DNA of 64,000 nucleotides from Elusimicrobia bacterium GWF2_62_30 (GTDB lineage: Bacteria > Elusimicrobiota > Elusimicrobia > Elusimicrobiales > UBA9959), in contig MGUK01000097.1 of NCBI GenBank assembly GCA_001799995.1, positions 1 to 64,000 on the forward strand, in the 5' to 3' direction. The position numbers and the translations under genes are program-made. Positions 28,597 through 37,298 of the stretch are shown here, piece after piece; position 1 is the first letter of the stretch, and the number at the start of each line of letters is the position of its first letter. Below the pieces are notes generated by a model. It was not told the origin of the DNA, did no database searches, and saw nothing but the letters and a program-made list of their open reading frames with translations.

Positions 28597-30105
28597 TCAA
28601 AGCAGAACGGCCAGCAGGAAGGCGGCGCAGAGCATGCAGCAGGCGTAGATGAACAGATCGCCGTTGCGCACATAAGCGCTCTGCTGCGCCCGCTCGTCTA
28701 TTACCACCTCGGCCTCGAGCACGCCCACAGCGTTAAGCTCCAGCCTTTTATTCACCCGCCCGTAAGGATCAATAGAGGCCGAGATACCGTTATTGGCCGC
28801 GCGCAGCACCGGGCGGCGGGTCTCTACGGCCCTGAAAATATTGGCCACCAGGTGCTGGGCGGGCGCCGCGGTGTCCAGGTACCAGCCGTCGTTGGTGATG
28901 TTCACGAAGAGCTGCGCGTCGCGCGCGGCGTCGTAGCGGAAAAGGTAAGGGAAGATGGATTCGTAACAGATGACGGGCGCCACCTTGAGGCCTTTTATGT
29001 TCATGAACGGCTGCTTCAGCCCGCCCGGGTCGAATTCGCCCAGCGCCGCCACCGGCTCTATGAACTTGCCGAGCAAGCCGCGCAAAGGGACATACTCGCC
29101 GAAAGGCACCAGCTCGCGCTTGTAGTAATCCCCGCCCTGCAGGCCGGTGGGCTCTATCAGGAACGCGGCCACCCGCCTGCCGTCGCCGCGGGAGACCGAC
29201 CCGACCAGGTGCTGCGCCCCCGACTCGCGCGCCAGCCTGGAGAGCCAGTCCCCGTAATGCTTGTCCTCTATCCAGCCCGGCAGCGCGTTCTCCGGCCAGA
29301 CCACCAGGTCCGGCTTGCCCGCGCCCTTAACCAGGCCTTCCAGCGTCGCTTCTATCTCCGCGGCGTAAACGGCATCCCACTTTTTGTAAAGGTCGATGGA
29401 CGGCTGCAGGAGCGCGGCCTTAAGGACCTTGCCCTCCGGAGCGGCGGCCGGGATCACGGATTTGCCGTAGAACCACAGCCCGCACACCACAAGAAAAGCC
29501 GGCGCCAGCGCAGCCGCGTTCCGCAGCGGTTTTACGCGGCGGTAGGCCAGCGCGCCTATCAGCGCCCCCGTGAAACAGACGGCCCAACTGAGCCCGTAAG
29601 GCCCGGTCAGGGACACCACCTGTATAAGCTCGGTATAGCGCCACTGCGTATAGCCCAGCAGGAACCAGGAGAACCAGATCCCCTTCAGGCTTAGCATGGC
29701 CTTGCCCCATTCCATCAGGGCCCAGCCGGAAGCGAACACGTAGGGGAAAGCGGCGCCGCCGCATTTTTTAAGGCAGAAGCCGAAGCCGCAGGCCAGGACG
29801 AACTCCAGGGCCATGAGCGCCGCCAAGAGCACCAGCCCGAGAGCGGACACCGCCGGCTCCACGCCGCCGGCGCGCATGGTGGGATAGATCCAGTACAGCA
29901 GCCCGAGGTAGAAAAGAAAGCCGGCGCCGAAGCCGCCGAACAGCGCGGCCTTGAGCGTTTTGGAATTGAGGATATGCCAGGCCAGCGGCGCCAGGGCGAA
30001 CCAGGCCAGCCAGCCCTGGTCGAACTTGGGATAACTCAGGATCAGCAGCGCCGCGGTCAGCAGCGGCACAAGCGCCGGGAGAATTTTCTTTGCCATCACT
30101 TGCAT
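28597..30105 (-). CDS. lnt: apolipoprotein N-acyltransferase
   Basis: Multiple TMs plus C-N hydrolase domain: LVVWPENALPGW, YYKRELVPFGEYVPLR, VICYESIFPYLFR, NITNDGWYLDTAAPAQH. Confidence 0.92.
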   Translation of the reverse strand: MQVMAKKILPALVPLLTAALLILSYPKFDQGWLAWFALAPLAWHILNSKTLKAALFGGFGAGFLFYLGLLYWIYPTMRAGGVEPAVSALGLVLLAALMALEFVLACGFGFCLKKCGGAAFPYVFASGWALMEWGKAMLSLKGIWFSWFLLGYTQWRYTELIQVVSLTGPYGLSWAVCFTGALIGALAYRRVKPLRNAAALAPAFLVVCGLWFYGKSVIPAAAPEGKVLKAALLQPSIDLYKKWDAVYAAEIEATLEGLVKGAGKPDLVVWPENALPGWIEDKHYGDWLSRLARESGAQHLVGSVSRGDGRRVAAFLIEPTGLQGGDYYKRELVPFGEYVPLRGLLGKFIEPVAALGEFDPGGLKQPFMNIKGLKVAPVICYESIFPYLFRYDAARDAQLFVNITNDGWYLDTAAPAQHLVANIFRAVETRRPVLRAANNGISASIDPYGRVNKRLELNAVGVLEAEVVIDERAQQSAYVRNGDLFIYACCMLCAAFLLAVLL

Positions 30106-30114
30106 AGCCGACTA

Positions 30115-30256
30115 TTGGAGGGAAGGGCCGCCTGTGGCCTCAGCAAACCCGTTGCAGGAAGGGGGCCCCGCCATAATTTCCGAAAGGCGGGGGGAACCCA
30201 CGTAAGGGGTTCCTCTTCCGGGTTTGCAGAGGCCACAGGCGGTCCGTCCCGAACCC
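30115..30256 (+). repeat. dispersed cloverleaf-like intergenic element, family 1, copy A
   Basis: Closing stem CCGCCTGTGGCCTC-A-GCAAACCCG (30128-30151) with CGGGTTTGC-A-GAGGCCACAGGCGG (30219-30242); internal hairpins CCCCGCC/GGCGGGG and GGAACCC-ACGTAA-G-GGGTTCC. Homologous to 46693-46833 inverted. Confidence 0.85.
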
Positions 30257-30282
30257 AGAGTTTGCGTCCCCCCCTGGCCGAC

Positions 30283-32907
30283 CTACACCGCGCCGTGGCA
30301 CTTCTTGTATTTCTTCCCGGAACCGCAGGGACAGGGGTCGTTGCGCCCCACCTTGGCGGCCAAAGGCCTGGGGGCCTGCTTCGGCTCCTCCTGCCTGGCC
30401 CGCTGCGGCGGCTGCTCAGGCTCCCGGCCCGGCTCGGCGGCCGCGGGGCGCGCCACTGGGCGCGGCGGCAGCTGCACGCGGAAAACGTATTCCACCATCT
30501 GGTCGCGCACGCGCGCCAGCATCGTCTCGAACAGCGCGTAGGACTCCTTCTGGTACTCTATCAGCGGGTCCTTCTGGCCGTAGGCGCGCAGGCCCACGCC
30601 CTTCTTGAGGTGGTCCAGGTCGTACAGGTGGTTCTTCCAGATATGGTCCATGATCTGCAGGAGCAGGATGCGCTGCAGTTCGGTGAAATCCACGTTGCGC
30701 TCGGTAAAATCCTTCACCCGCCCGTCGTAGGCGGCGTCCACGCGCTTGAACACCTCTTCCTCGAGCACGGGCCGTATCAGGCCGTGCAGCTCGTCGGCGG
30801 TGTAGGCCAGGTCGAAGCCGAAGGTCTTTTTAAGATAGACGTTGAGCACTTCCATGTTCCACAGGGAAGCCGGCTGCTCCGCCGGGGCGTTCAGGTCCAG
30901 CTGTTCCATCACCGACTCGCGGATCATCTTCTTGATACGGTCCACCACTTCGGCGCCGTCCAGGATGATATTGCGCAGCTCGTAGATTGCCATGCGCTGC
31001 TTGTTCATCACATTGTCGTAATCCAGCAGCTGCTTGCGGGCGTCGAAGTTCATGCCTTCCACGCGCTTCTGGGCGCCTTCTATCTGGCGGCTGACCAGTG
31101 CGGATTCGATCACCTCGCCCTCTTCCATGCCCAGCTTTTCCATGATGGCGGAAATGCGCTCGCTGCCGAACAGGCGCATCAGTTCGTCTTCGAGCGACAC
31201 GTAAAAAACCGAAGAGCCGGGGTCGCCCTGGCGCGCGCAGCGGCCGCGCAGCTGGTTGTCGATACGGCGGCTCTCGTGCCGCTCGGTGCCCATCACGCAC
31301 AGGCCGCCGGCGCCGTTGACGTATTCCTGCTCGCCGGGCTCGGCGGGGTTGCCGCCCAGCACGATGTCCGTGCCGCGGCCGGCCATATTGGTGGCGATGG
31401 TGACCTGCCCCTTGCGGCCGGCCTGCGAGATGATCTGCGCTTCCATCTCGTGATATTTGGCGTTCAGCACCTGGTGCGGGATGCCCTTCACGCGCAGCAT
31501 CGTGGCCAGCTTCTCGGATTTTTCTATCGAGCGGGTGCCGACCAGCATGGGCTGGCCTTTGCGCCAGCGCTCTTCTATTTCCATCACGATGGCGTTGTTC
31601 TTTTCGCGCTCGGTGCGGTAGATGCGGTCGGGGGAATCCCTGCGCACCAGCGGCCGGTTCGGCGGGATCTCCACCACTTCCAGCTTATAGATCTCCCAGA
31701 ACTCGTCCGACTCGGTCATGGCCGTGCCGGTCATGCCGGAAAGCTTGTTGTAGAGCTTAAAGTAGTTCTGGAACGTGATCGTGGCGAGGGTCTGGTTCTC
31801 CTCTTTGATCCGCATGTTCTCTTTGGCCTCGATGGCCTGGTGCAGCCCGTCGGACCAGCGGCGCCCCGGCATCAGGCGGCCGGTGAACTCGTCGACGATG
31901 ATGATCTCGCCATCCTTGACCACGTACTCCACGTCCTTGCGGAACAGATGGTAGGCGCGCAGGCCCTGCGTAAGGTGGTGCGCCCACTCGGAGCTGACGT
32001 CGTCGTAGATGTTGCCCACGCCCAGGATCTTCTCGGCCTTGTGCACGCCCTCTTCGGTCATCGTCGCGGTGTGGCTCTTCTCGTCGATGATGGCGTCGTA
32101 GCCCTTGCCCAGGTCCACCTCGTCGCGCTTGGCCTCTATCTCTTCCTTCTCGGTGATAAAGCGCGGGGTGAGTAGCGGGATCACGCGGTTGACCAGGTAA
32201 TACTTGTCGGTGGATTCCTCGGCGGGGCCGGAGATGATGAGCGGCGTGCGGGCCTCGTCCACCAGGATGGAGTCCACTTCGTCGACCACGGCGAAATTGC
32301 GCTCGCGCATCACGCGCTCGGACTTGTCCATCACCATGTTGTCGCGCAGGTAGTCGAACCCGACTTCGTTATTGGTGATATAGGTGATGTCGCGGTTGTA
32401 CATCACGCGGCGGTCCTCGTTCTTCATGTCGTGCTGGATGAAGCCGACGGTGAGGCCGAGGAATTCGTGCACGGGCCCCATCCAGAGGCTGTCGCGCTTG
32501 GCCAGGTAGTCGTTGACGGTCACCACGTGCACGCCGTGGCCGGTGAGGGCGTTAAGATAGGCGGGCAGGGTGGAGACCAGGGTCTTGCCCTCGCCGGTGC
32601 GCATCTCGGCTATCTTACCGCGGTGCAGCACCAGGCCGCCGATGAGCTGCACGTCGTAATGGCGCATCTTCAGCACGCGCTTGGACGCTTCGCGCACGCA
32701 GGCGAAGGCCTCGGGCAGGATATCGTCGAGGCTCTCGCCTTTGGCGAGCCGCTCTTTGAACTCGGGCGTTTTCGCTTTGAGCTGCTCGTCGCTGAACTTT
32801 GAAATTTCTTCTTCGAGCGCGTTTATCCGGTCGACCACGGGCTGCACGGTCTTCAGGGCGCGCTCGCTCTTGGAGCCGATGAGGGATTCAACGAGTTTTT
32901 TCAGCAT
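30283..32907 (-). CDS. secA: preprotein translocase subunit SecA
   Basis: [58 protein letters not shown]-terminal [14 protein letters not shown]. Confidence 0.97.
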   Translation of the reverse strand: MLKKLVESLIGSKSERALKTVQPVVDRINALEEEISKFSDEQLKAKTPEFKERLAKGESLDDILPEAFACVREASKRVLKMRHYDVQLIGGLVLHRGKIAEMRTGEGKTLVSTLPAYLNALTGHGVHVVTVNDYLAKRDSLWMGPVHEFLGLTVGFIQHDMKNEDRRVMYNRDITYITNNEVGFDYLRDNMVMDKSERVMRERNFAVVDEVDSILVDEARTPLIISGPAEESTDKYYLVNRVIPLLTPRFITEKEEIEAKRDEVDLGKGYDAIIDEKSHTATMTEEGVHKAEKILGVGNIYDDVSSEWAHHLTQGLRAYHLFRKDVEYVVKDGEIIIVDEFTGRLMPGRRWSDGLHQAIEAKENMRIKEENQTLATITFQNYFKLYNKLSGMTGTAMTESDEFWEIYKLEVVEIPPNRPLVRRDSPDRIYRTEREKNNAIVMEIEERWRKGQPMLVGTRSIEKSEKLATMLRVKGIPHQVLNAKYHEMEAQIISQAGRKGQVTIATNMAGRGTDIVLGGNPAEPGEQEYVNGAGGLCVMGTERHESRRIDNQLRGRCARQGDPGSSVFYVSLEDELMRLFGSERISAIMEKLGMEEGEVIESALVSRQIEGAQKRVEGMNFDARKQLLDYDNVMNKQRMAIYELRNIILDGAEVVDRIKKMIRESVMEQLDLNAPAEQPASLWNMEVLNVYLKKTFGFDLAYTADELHGLIRPVLEEEVFKRVDAAYDGRVKDFTERNVDFTELQRILLLQIMDHIWKNHLYDLDHLKKGVGLRAYGQKDPLIEYQKESYALFETMLARVRDQMVEYVFRVQLPPRPVARPAAAEPGREPEQPPQRARQEEPKQAPRPLAAKVGRNDPCPCGSGKKYKKCHGAV

Positions 32908-33003
32908 ATGGCTATATTTAACCACTTTTAAACGCGTTTATAAATGGGGGGGCGCTTCTTGAACGGGATTTTGCTCCGGAATGGCCGCGGCCGGGTCCGG
33001 CGG

Positions 33004-34365
33004 CTAGATGCCGGACCTGAGGAGTTTTTTGCGGATGAACATGAACAGCGCCAGGTCCGGGCCGCCGAACCAGCGCAGGTTCCAGTGCGCGTGCTTGAAC
33101 CAGAACCCTATTAACTTCTTTACGGGATTAGAAGAGGAACTCCAGTTGAGGCCGTAATGCACCACTTCCCAGGCCCGGGGCAGGCGCTTGTTCTCGCCGG
33201 CGGTAAGCCAGGGGTAGCTGGGGTTCTCGTCGAAAACGGAACCGGTGGGGTTGTTGTCGTAGAAATTCTCCCATTCCTCGAAGGAGGCCGGGAATTTCAG
33301 GCCGTATTTCTTTACTTCCTCGTAGATGGTCCCGCCGGGGTAGGGCCGGTACACCTGCGGTCCGAGTATCACCACCAGCGGTCCCAGCTCATGCAGTTCG
33401 GAGATAAGCCGGAAGGTTTCTTCCCTGTCGGCCGCGGTCTCGCCGGGCAGGCCGGTTATGAACGAGCAGTTGGCGCTTATGCCGTACTTCACGCACTGCG
33501 TCACCGCGCGCTTTATCTGCGCCACCGTCTGGCCTTTGCGCAGGTAGTTGAGGGTCTTCTGCGAGCCGCTCTCCACGCCGAAGCGCACCTCCACGCAGCC
33601 GGCCCGGCGCATCTCATCGAGCAGCGCGTCGTTTATCTTCAGTTCCGTAAAATTGGTCACGCGGGAGGTGGCCTCCCACTTGAACCGGTAGCCCTTTTCG
33701 AGGATATGCGCTATTACGGCTTTCGCCTTGGCGATGTCGAAGAAGAAATCCTCGTCACGGAAATAGATCCTGGGCGGGCTGAATTCCTTCACGACGTAGT
33801 CGATATCCGCCAGTATCTCGGGGATGGACCGGGGCTCGTAGCGGCAGTTGCGCACGCTGTTGACGCAGAACGAGCATTTAAAAGAACAGTTAAAGCCCGT
33901 AAGCACCTGGGCGCGCTCGCGGCGGTAGGTCCCGCGCACTTTCTCCGGCAGGAACTCGTAGAGGAAGTTGGCGCGCGGCAGCTCGTACGGCACGGCCTCG
34001 TCGATAAGGGCGCCGGCGGGCTGCTCCGGGAAAAGTATGTGGTGCACGCCGCCGGTTATCACGCGCACGCCGGGGTGTTTTTCCTTTATATAGCGGATCA
34101 GCGGCAGCGTATACTTTATCTGCATGGACGTGACGGAGAAGCCGACGGTGTCGCGGTCCTTCACGGCGCTCCTGAATTTTTCCTGGAAATCGTCCTCGTT
34201 GTTCTCGTCGAGGTAGATAACGTCCGCGTCCTGCACGGCGGTCTTCAGGTAGCTGGCCACGGCCCAGGCGCCCCACATCACCTGCCCGGCAAGCTTCGCC
34301 GGGCCGGAACGCGAGTTCACCACCAGTATCCTGCGCATCCGGGAAAGGTCCAGTTGTTCTGTCAT
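33004..34365 (-). CDS. B12-binding-domain radical SAM protein
   Basis: Cobalamin-binding-like N-terminus (VGFSVTSMQIKYTLPLIRYIKEKHPGVRVITGGVH), FNCSFKCSFCVNSVRNCRYEPRS radical SAM motif. Confidence 0.88.
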   Translation of the reverse strand: MTEQLDLSRMRRILVVNSRSGPAKLAGQVMWGAWAVASYLKTAVQDADVIYLDENNEDDFQEKFRSAVKDRDTVGFSVTSMQIKYTLPLIRYIKEKHPGVRVITGGVHHILFPEQPAGALIDEAVPYELPRANFLYEFLPEKVRGTYRRERAQVLTGFNCSFKCSFCVNSVRNCRYEPRSIPEILADIDYVVKEFSPPRIYFRDEDFFFDIAKAKAVIAHILEKGYRFKWEATSRVTNFTELKINDALLDEMRRAGCVEVRFGVESGSQKTLNYLRKGQTVAQIKRAVTQCVKYGISANCSFITGLPGETAADREETFRLISELHELGPLVVILGPQVYRPYPGGTIYEEVKKYGLKFPASFEEWENFYDNNPTGSVFDENPSYPWLTAGENKRLPRAWEVVHYGLNWSSSSNPVKKLIGFWFKHAHWNLRWFGGPDLALFMFIRKKLLRSGI

Positions 34366-34482
34366 TTAAGCCCTGGGCGCCCGCGCCCGCAGGTATTATA
34401 AAATAATTCCGCAAGTAAATATAAGCGCCGTCAGCCCGGGGCTTTTTCGTTATCCTGTTCTTTCCCGGGGCGGCCGTTTTAG

Positions 34483-34511
34483 TTGCCAAACAGCTTGCCT
34501 ATGGGTATAAT
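34483..34511 (+). promoter_or_regulatory. sigma70-like promoter TTGCCA-17 bp-TATAAT
   Basis: TTGCCA 34483-34488, TATAAT 34506-34511, 17-bp spacer, upstream of the 34560 gene. Confidence 0.75.
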
Positions 34512-34559
34512 AGCAATTCGCGCTGAGGAGCCGTAACAGGATAGCTGCCAGAAATCAGA

Positions 34560-35585
34560 ATGTCAAAACTCTCTTATTACCTGGAAATGGGCTCACGGAT
34601 AAGGCCCCTGAAAGCCGCGCCTAAATTTTTCAACTACCTTAAATACAAGGCGCTTAGCCGCAGGGCCGTCACTTCCATCCGCAGGTATACCCCGCAGATC
34701 GCCTCGATCCTGGTCACCATCCGCTGCAACCTCAATTGCGGGTACTGCACGGAGGCAAAGGTGCGCAGGGACAACAAGGAAAGCTGGCGCGACAAAGAGA
34801 TGGACCTGAAGACAATGCGGCGGATCTTCAGCAACCCGCTTTTTTCCGACTGCCTTCTCGTGGACCTGCTGGGCGGAGAGCCGCTGCTGGTGAAAGACCT
34901 GGAAGACATCGTGAGGTTCCTGTCGCGGCGCGGCCACATAACCAACACCTCCACCAACGGCCTGCTGCTGGCCGACAGGATAGCCGGCCTGAAGAAGGCC
35001 GGCATCTCCAGGATAAACGTCTCGCTGTACGAAGCCAACAGGGCGCTGCTGGAGAGGGACCTGGCCAGGGCGAACAAGGTTTTCCCGGTGCACAACAGCT
35101 TTGTGCTGCTGCGCAGCATGATAGAGAAAGAACCCGAAAAGATAGTAGAGACGGCGCGTTTTGTGCGCGACGCCGGCTCTTTAAGCCTGCGCTTCTGGAT
35201 GTACCGCCCCATGGGCATAGATCCCCGGCCCGCGGAAATAACCAAGGAGTCGAACCCGGCCTATCTCGACCTGAAGCGCAGGATAGAGGCGGTTGCCCCG
35301 GGCTTCTGCCTCTGGCCGGAGCCTGTCCATACCGGGAAACCCCGGAAACGCTGTCCCCAGTTGTGGCAGCGCGTGAACTGCCGCGACGCGCACGGCACCA
35401 TGGGTATCTGCTGCGGCACGGAGCGGCCCCTGGCCGGGCCGGGCAGCTGCCTCTTCGACGCGGACCCCGATACAGTTTTCAATCACCCGACGCTTGTGGA
35501 AATGCGCGAAAAGCTGCTGGACCCGGATTGCGAGCCGCCCGAAGTCTGCAGGAGCTGCAACCTCCTGGAAGACCCGGGCTGGTAA
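34560..35585 (+). CDS. radical SAM protein with SPASM-like C-terminus
   Basis: ILVTIRCNLNCGYCTEAKV, VDLLGGEPLLVKDL, C-terminal clustered cysteines (VNCRDAHGTMGICCG; CEPPEVCRSCNLLEDPGW). Confidence 0.88.
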   Translation: MSKLSYYLEMGSRIRPLKAAPKFFNYLKYKALSRRAVTSIRRYTPQIASILVTIRCNLNCGYCTEAKVRRDNKESWRDKEMDLKTMRRIFSNPLFSDCLLVDLLGGEPLLVKDLEDIVRFLSRRGHITNTSTNGLLLADRIAGLKKAGISRINVSLYEANRALLERDLARANKVFPVHNSFVLLRSMIEKEPEKIVETARFVRDAGSLSLRFWMYRPMGIDPRPAEITKESNPAYLDLKRRIEAVAPGFCLWPEPVHTGKPRKRCPQLWQRVNCRDAHGTMGICCGTERPLAGPGSCLFDADPDTVFNHPTLVEMREKLLDPDCEPPEVCRSCNLLEDPGW

Positions 35586-35621
35586 GGCGCCCGGAAAGCG
35601 CGGCATCGACAGGGAATAAAA

Positions 35622-36506
35622 ATGAACGACTCAAAAACGGTTCCGGCCGGACACGCGGGCGGGAGCTACAAAGCCTGCCCGGTCTGCGGCGGCACGGACC
35701 TGAGAAATAAATTTAACGTTAAGGGCTATACCCTGGCGGAATGCGCCGCCTGCACGGCCGTTTTTGTCCGCGAGATCCTGAACGTCGATTACCTGGCCGG
35801 CATCTACCAGGAACAGGAAGGCAACCGCTTTTACGAAGAGGACAACAAAGACTGCCTGAACTACTACAACGAGCTGGTAAAAAAAGAGGTGGACGCGGCA
35901 AAGCCCGGCAAAGGAAAGATCCTGGATATCGGCTGTTCGTCGGGACTCTTCCTTGAACTGATGGAAGGGTGGGAGCGGCACGGCATAGAGGTCTCGGAGG
36001 AGTTCGGCGCCGCCGCGAAGGCGCGGATCGGAGAGAACATCTTTATCGGCACTTTTGAGCAGTACCCGGCGAAAGCGAACTACTTCGACGTGATAACCCT
36101 GTTCGACGTTTTCGACCACTTCCTGGACCCCGGCGAGAATCTCCGGCGCTGCCGCGGCATGCTCAAGCCCGGCGGGCTCATCGTCATCAAGGTGCACAAC
36201 ATTTCCTGCCTGTTCGCGAAAGCCTCCGGGGCCGGTTTCTACGCCATGGTGCCGCCGGTGCACCTGTTCTATTTCAACAGGGAGTCCCTGCGGCACATCC
36301 TCGAAAAGAACGGCTTCACTTTCCTGAAAGCGAAGTTCATCGGCCACCTCATGCGGCTGGCCACCATCTTTTTCAGGCTGTGCAAGGAAGACAAGAAGTC
36401 CTTTCTTTACCGCCTTTACGAATTTTTCAGCCGCGGCCCCCTCAAGGACATTAAGATCCGCAAGAACCTCCACGACATCATTACGGTCTTCGCGGTGAAG
36501 AACTGA
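35622..36506 (+). CDS. class I SAM methyltransferase with N-terminal zinc ribbon
   Basis: CPVCGGTDLRNKFNVKGYTLAECAACTAVFV; ILDIGCSSGLFLELMEGWERHGIEVSEEF; DVITLFDVFDHFLDPGENLRRCRGMLKPGGLIVIKV. Confidence 0.88.
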   Translation: MNDSKTVPAGHAGGSYKACPVCGGTDLRNKFNVKGYTLAECAACTAVFVREILNVDYLAGIYQEQEGNRFYEEDNKDCLNYYNELVKKEVDAAKPGKGKILDIGCSSGLFLELMEGWERHGIEVSEEFGAAAKARIGENIFIGTFEQYPAKANYFDVITLFDVFDHFLDPGENLRRCRGMLKPGGLIVIKVHNISCLFAKASGAGFYAMVPPVHLFYFNRESLRHILEKNGFTFLKAKFIGHLMRLATIFFRLCKEDKKSFLYRLYEFFSRGPLKDIKIRKNLHDIITVFAVKN

Positions 36507-36561
36507 TCCCCGGAACGCGGGTTCGCCCGCACCAAAACCCCCGCATGAACTCCCGGGCATA

Positions 36562-37272
36562 ATGGAAAACGAACAGGAAATACCCGAACGCATAAACTGC
36601 CCGTATTGCGGGGCGGACAATCACATCACCAGCGAACTGTGCGGGGTCTGCGCCAAGGAGCTGCTGGTCCCGGCGCAGGTGCGCGCCGAGGCGAAGATGA
36701 GAAAAAGGGCGGCGGAGCTGACGCTGCCGGCGCCCCCCTCCCACCCCGTGCAGCTCCCGGCCTACCGCCTGTGGGTAAGACTGCTGGTGATAGGCGGCCT
36801 GTCGCTGGTCTACCTGCAATGGTTCAGGCAGACCAACTATTTTTCTTTCCTCGACCACACCAACCTGCTCATACACGAAGCCGGGCACGTAGTGTTCGGC
36901 ATTTTCCCCAGGTTCCTCATGGTGGCCGGCGGCACCATCTTCCAGCTGCTGGTGCCGGCCGCCTTCGTGGTGGCCGGCATACGGCAGGGGCAGAACCTGA
37001 GCTGGCAGCTCTGCCTGTTCTGGCTGGGCGAGAGCCTGCTCAACATCAGCGTTTACGCCGGGGACGCGGTGCGGCAGGCGCTGCCCCTGGTGGGCGGCGG
37101 GCATGACTGGGCCTACCTGCTTGCCGAGCTGGGCCTGATAGCCCACCCGGCCGGCGTGGCCGGCGTCATCTTCGCCGCCGGCTCGGCGGTGATCTTCCTG
37201 AGCTTCTACTTCATCTGGAAAGACGCGCTGGCCCGCGAAAGTATTGAAATGGGCCGGAGCCGGCGCTGGTAA
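36562..37272 (+). CDS. zinc-ribbon integral membrane protein with HEAGH motif (putative M50-like metalloprotease)
   Basis: INCPYCGADNHITSELCGVCAKELL; multiple TMs; NLLIHEAGHVVFGIF within a hydrophobic segment. Confidence 0.65.
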   Translation: MENEQEIPERINCPYCGADNHITSELCGVCAKELLVPAQVRAEAKMRKRAAELTLPAPPSHPVQLPAYRLWVRLLVIGGLSLVYLQWFRQTNYFSFLDHTNLLIHEAGHVVFGIFPRFLMVAGGTIFQLLVPAAFVVAGIRQGQNLSWQLCLFWLGESLLNISVYAGDAVRQALPLVGGGHDWAYLLAELGLIAHPAGVAGVIFAAGSAVIFLSFYFIWKDALARESIEMGRSRRW

Positions 37273-37298
37273 ACTCGCATTTGCTAGAATCAGACTCG

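Noticed and set aside
29974-32175. 733-aa plus-strand ORF opposite secA
   Set aside because: SecA on the minus strand is unambiguous; His/Ala/Val/Leu-rich antisense translation has no domain-like features.
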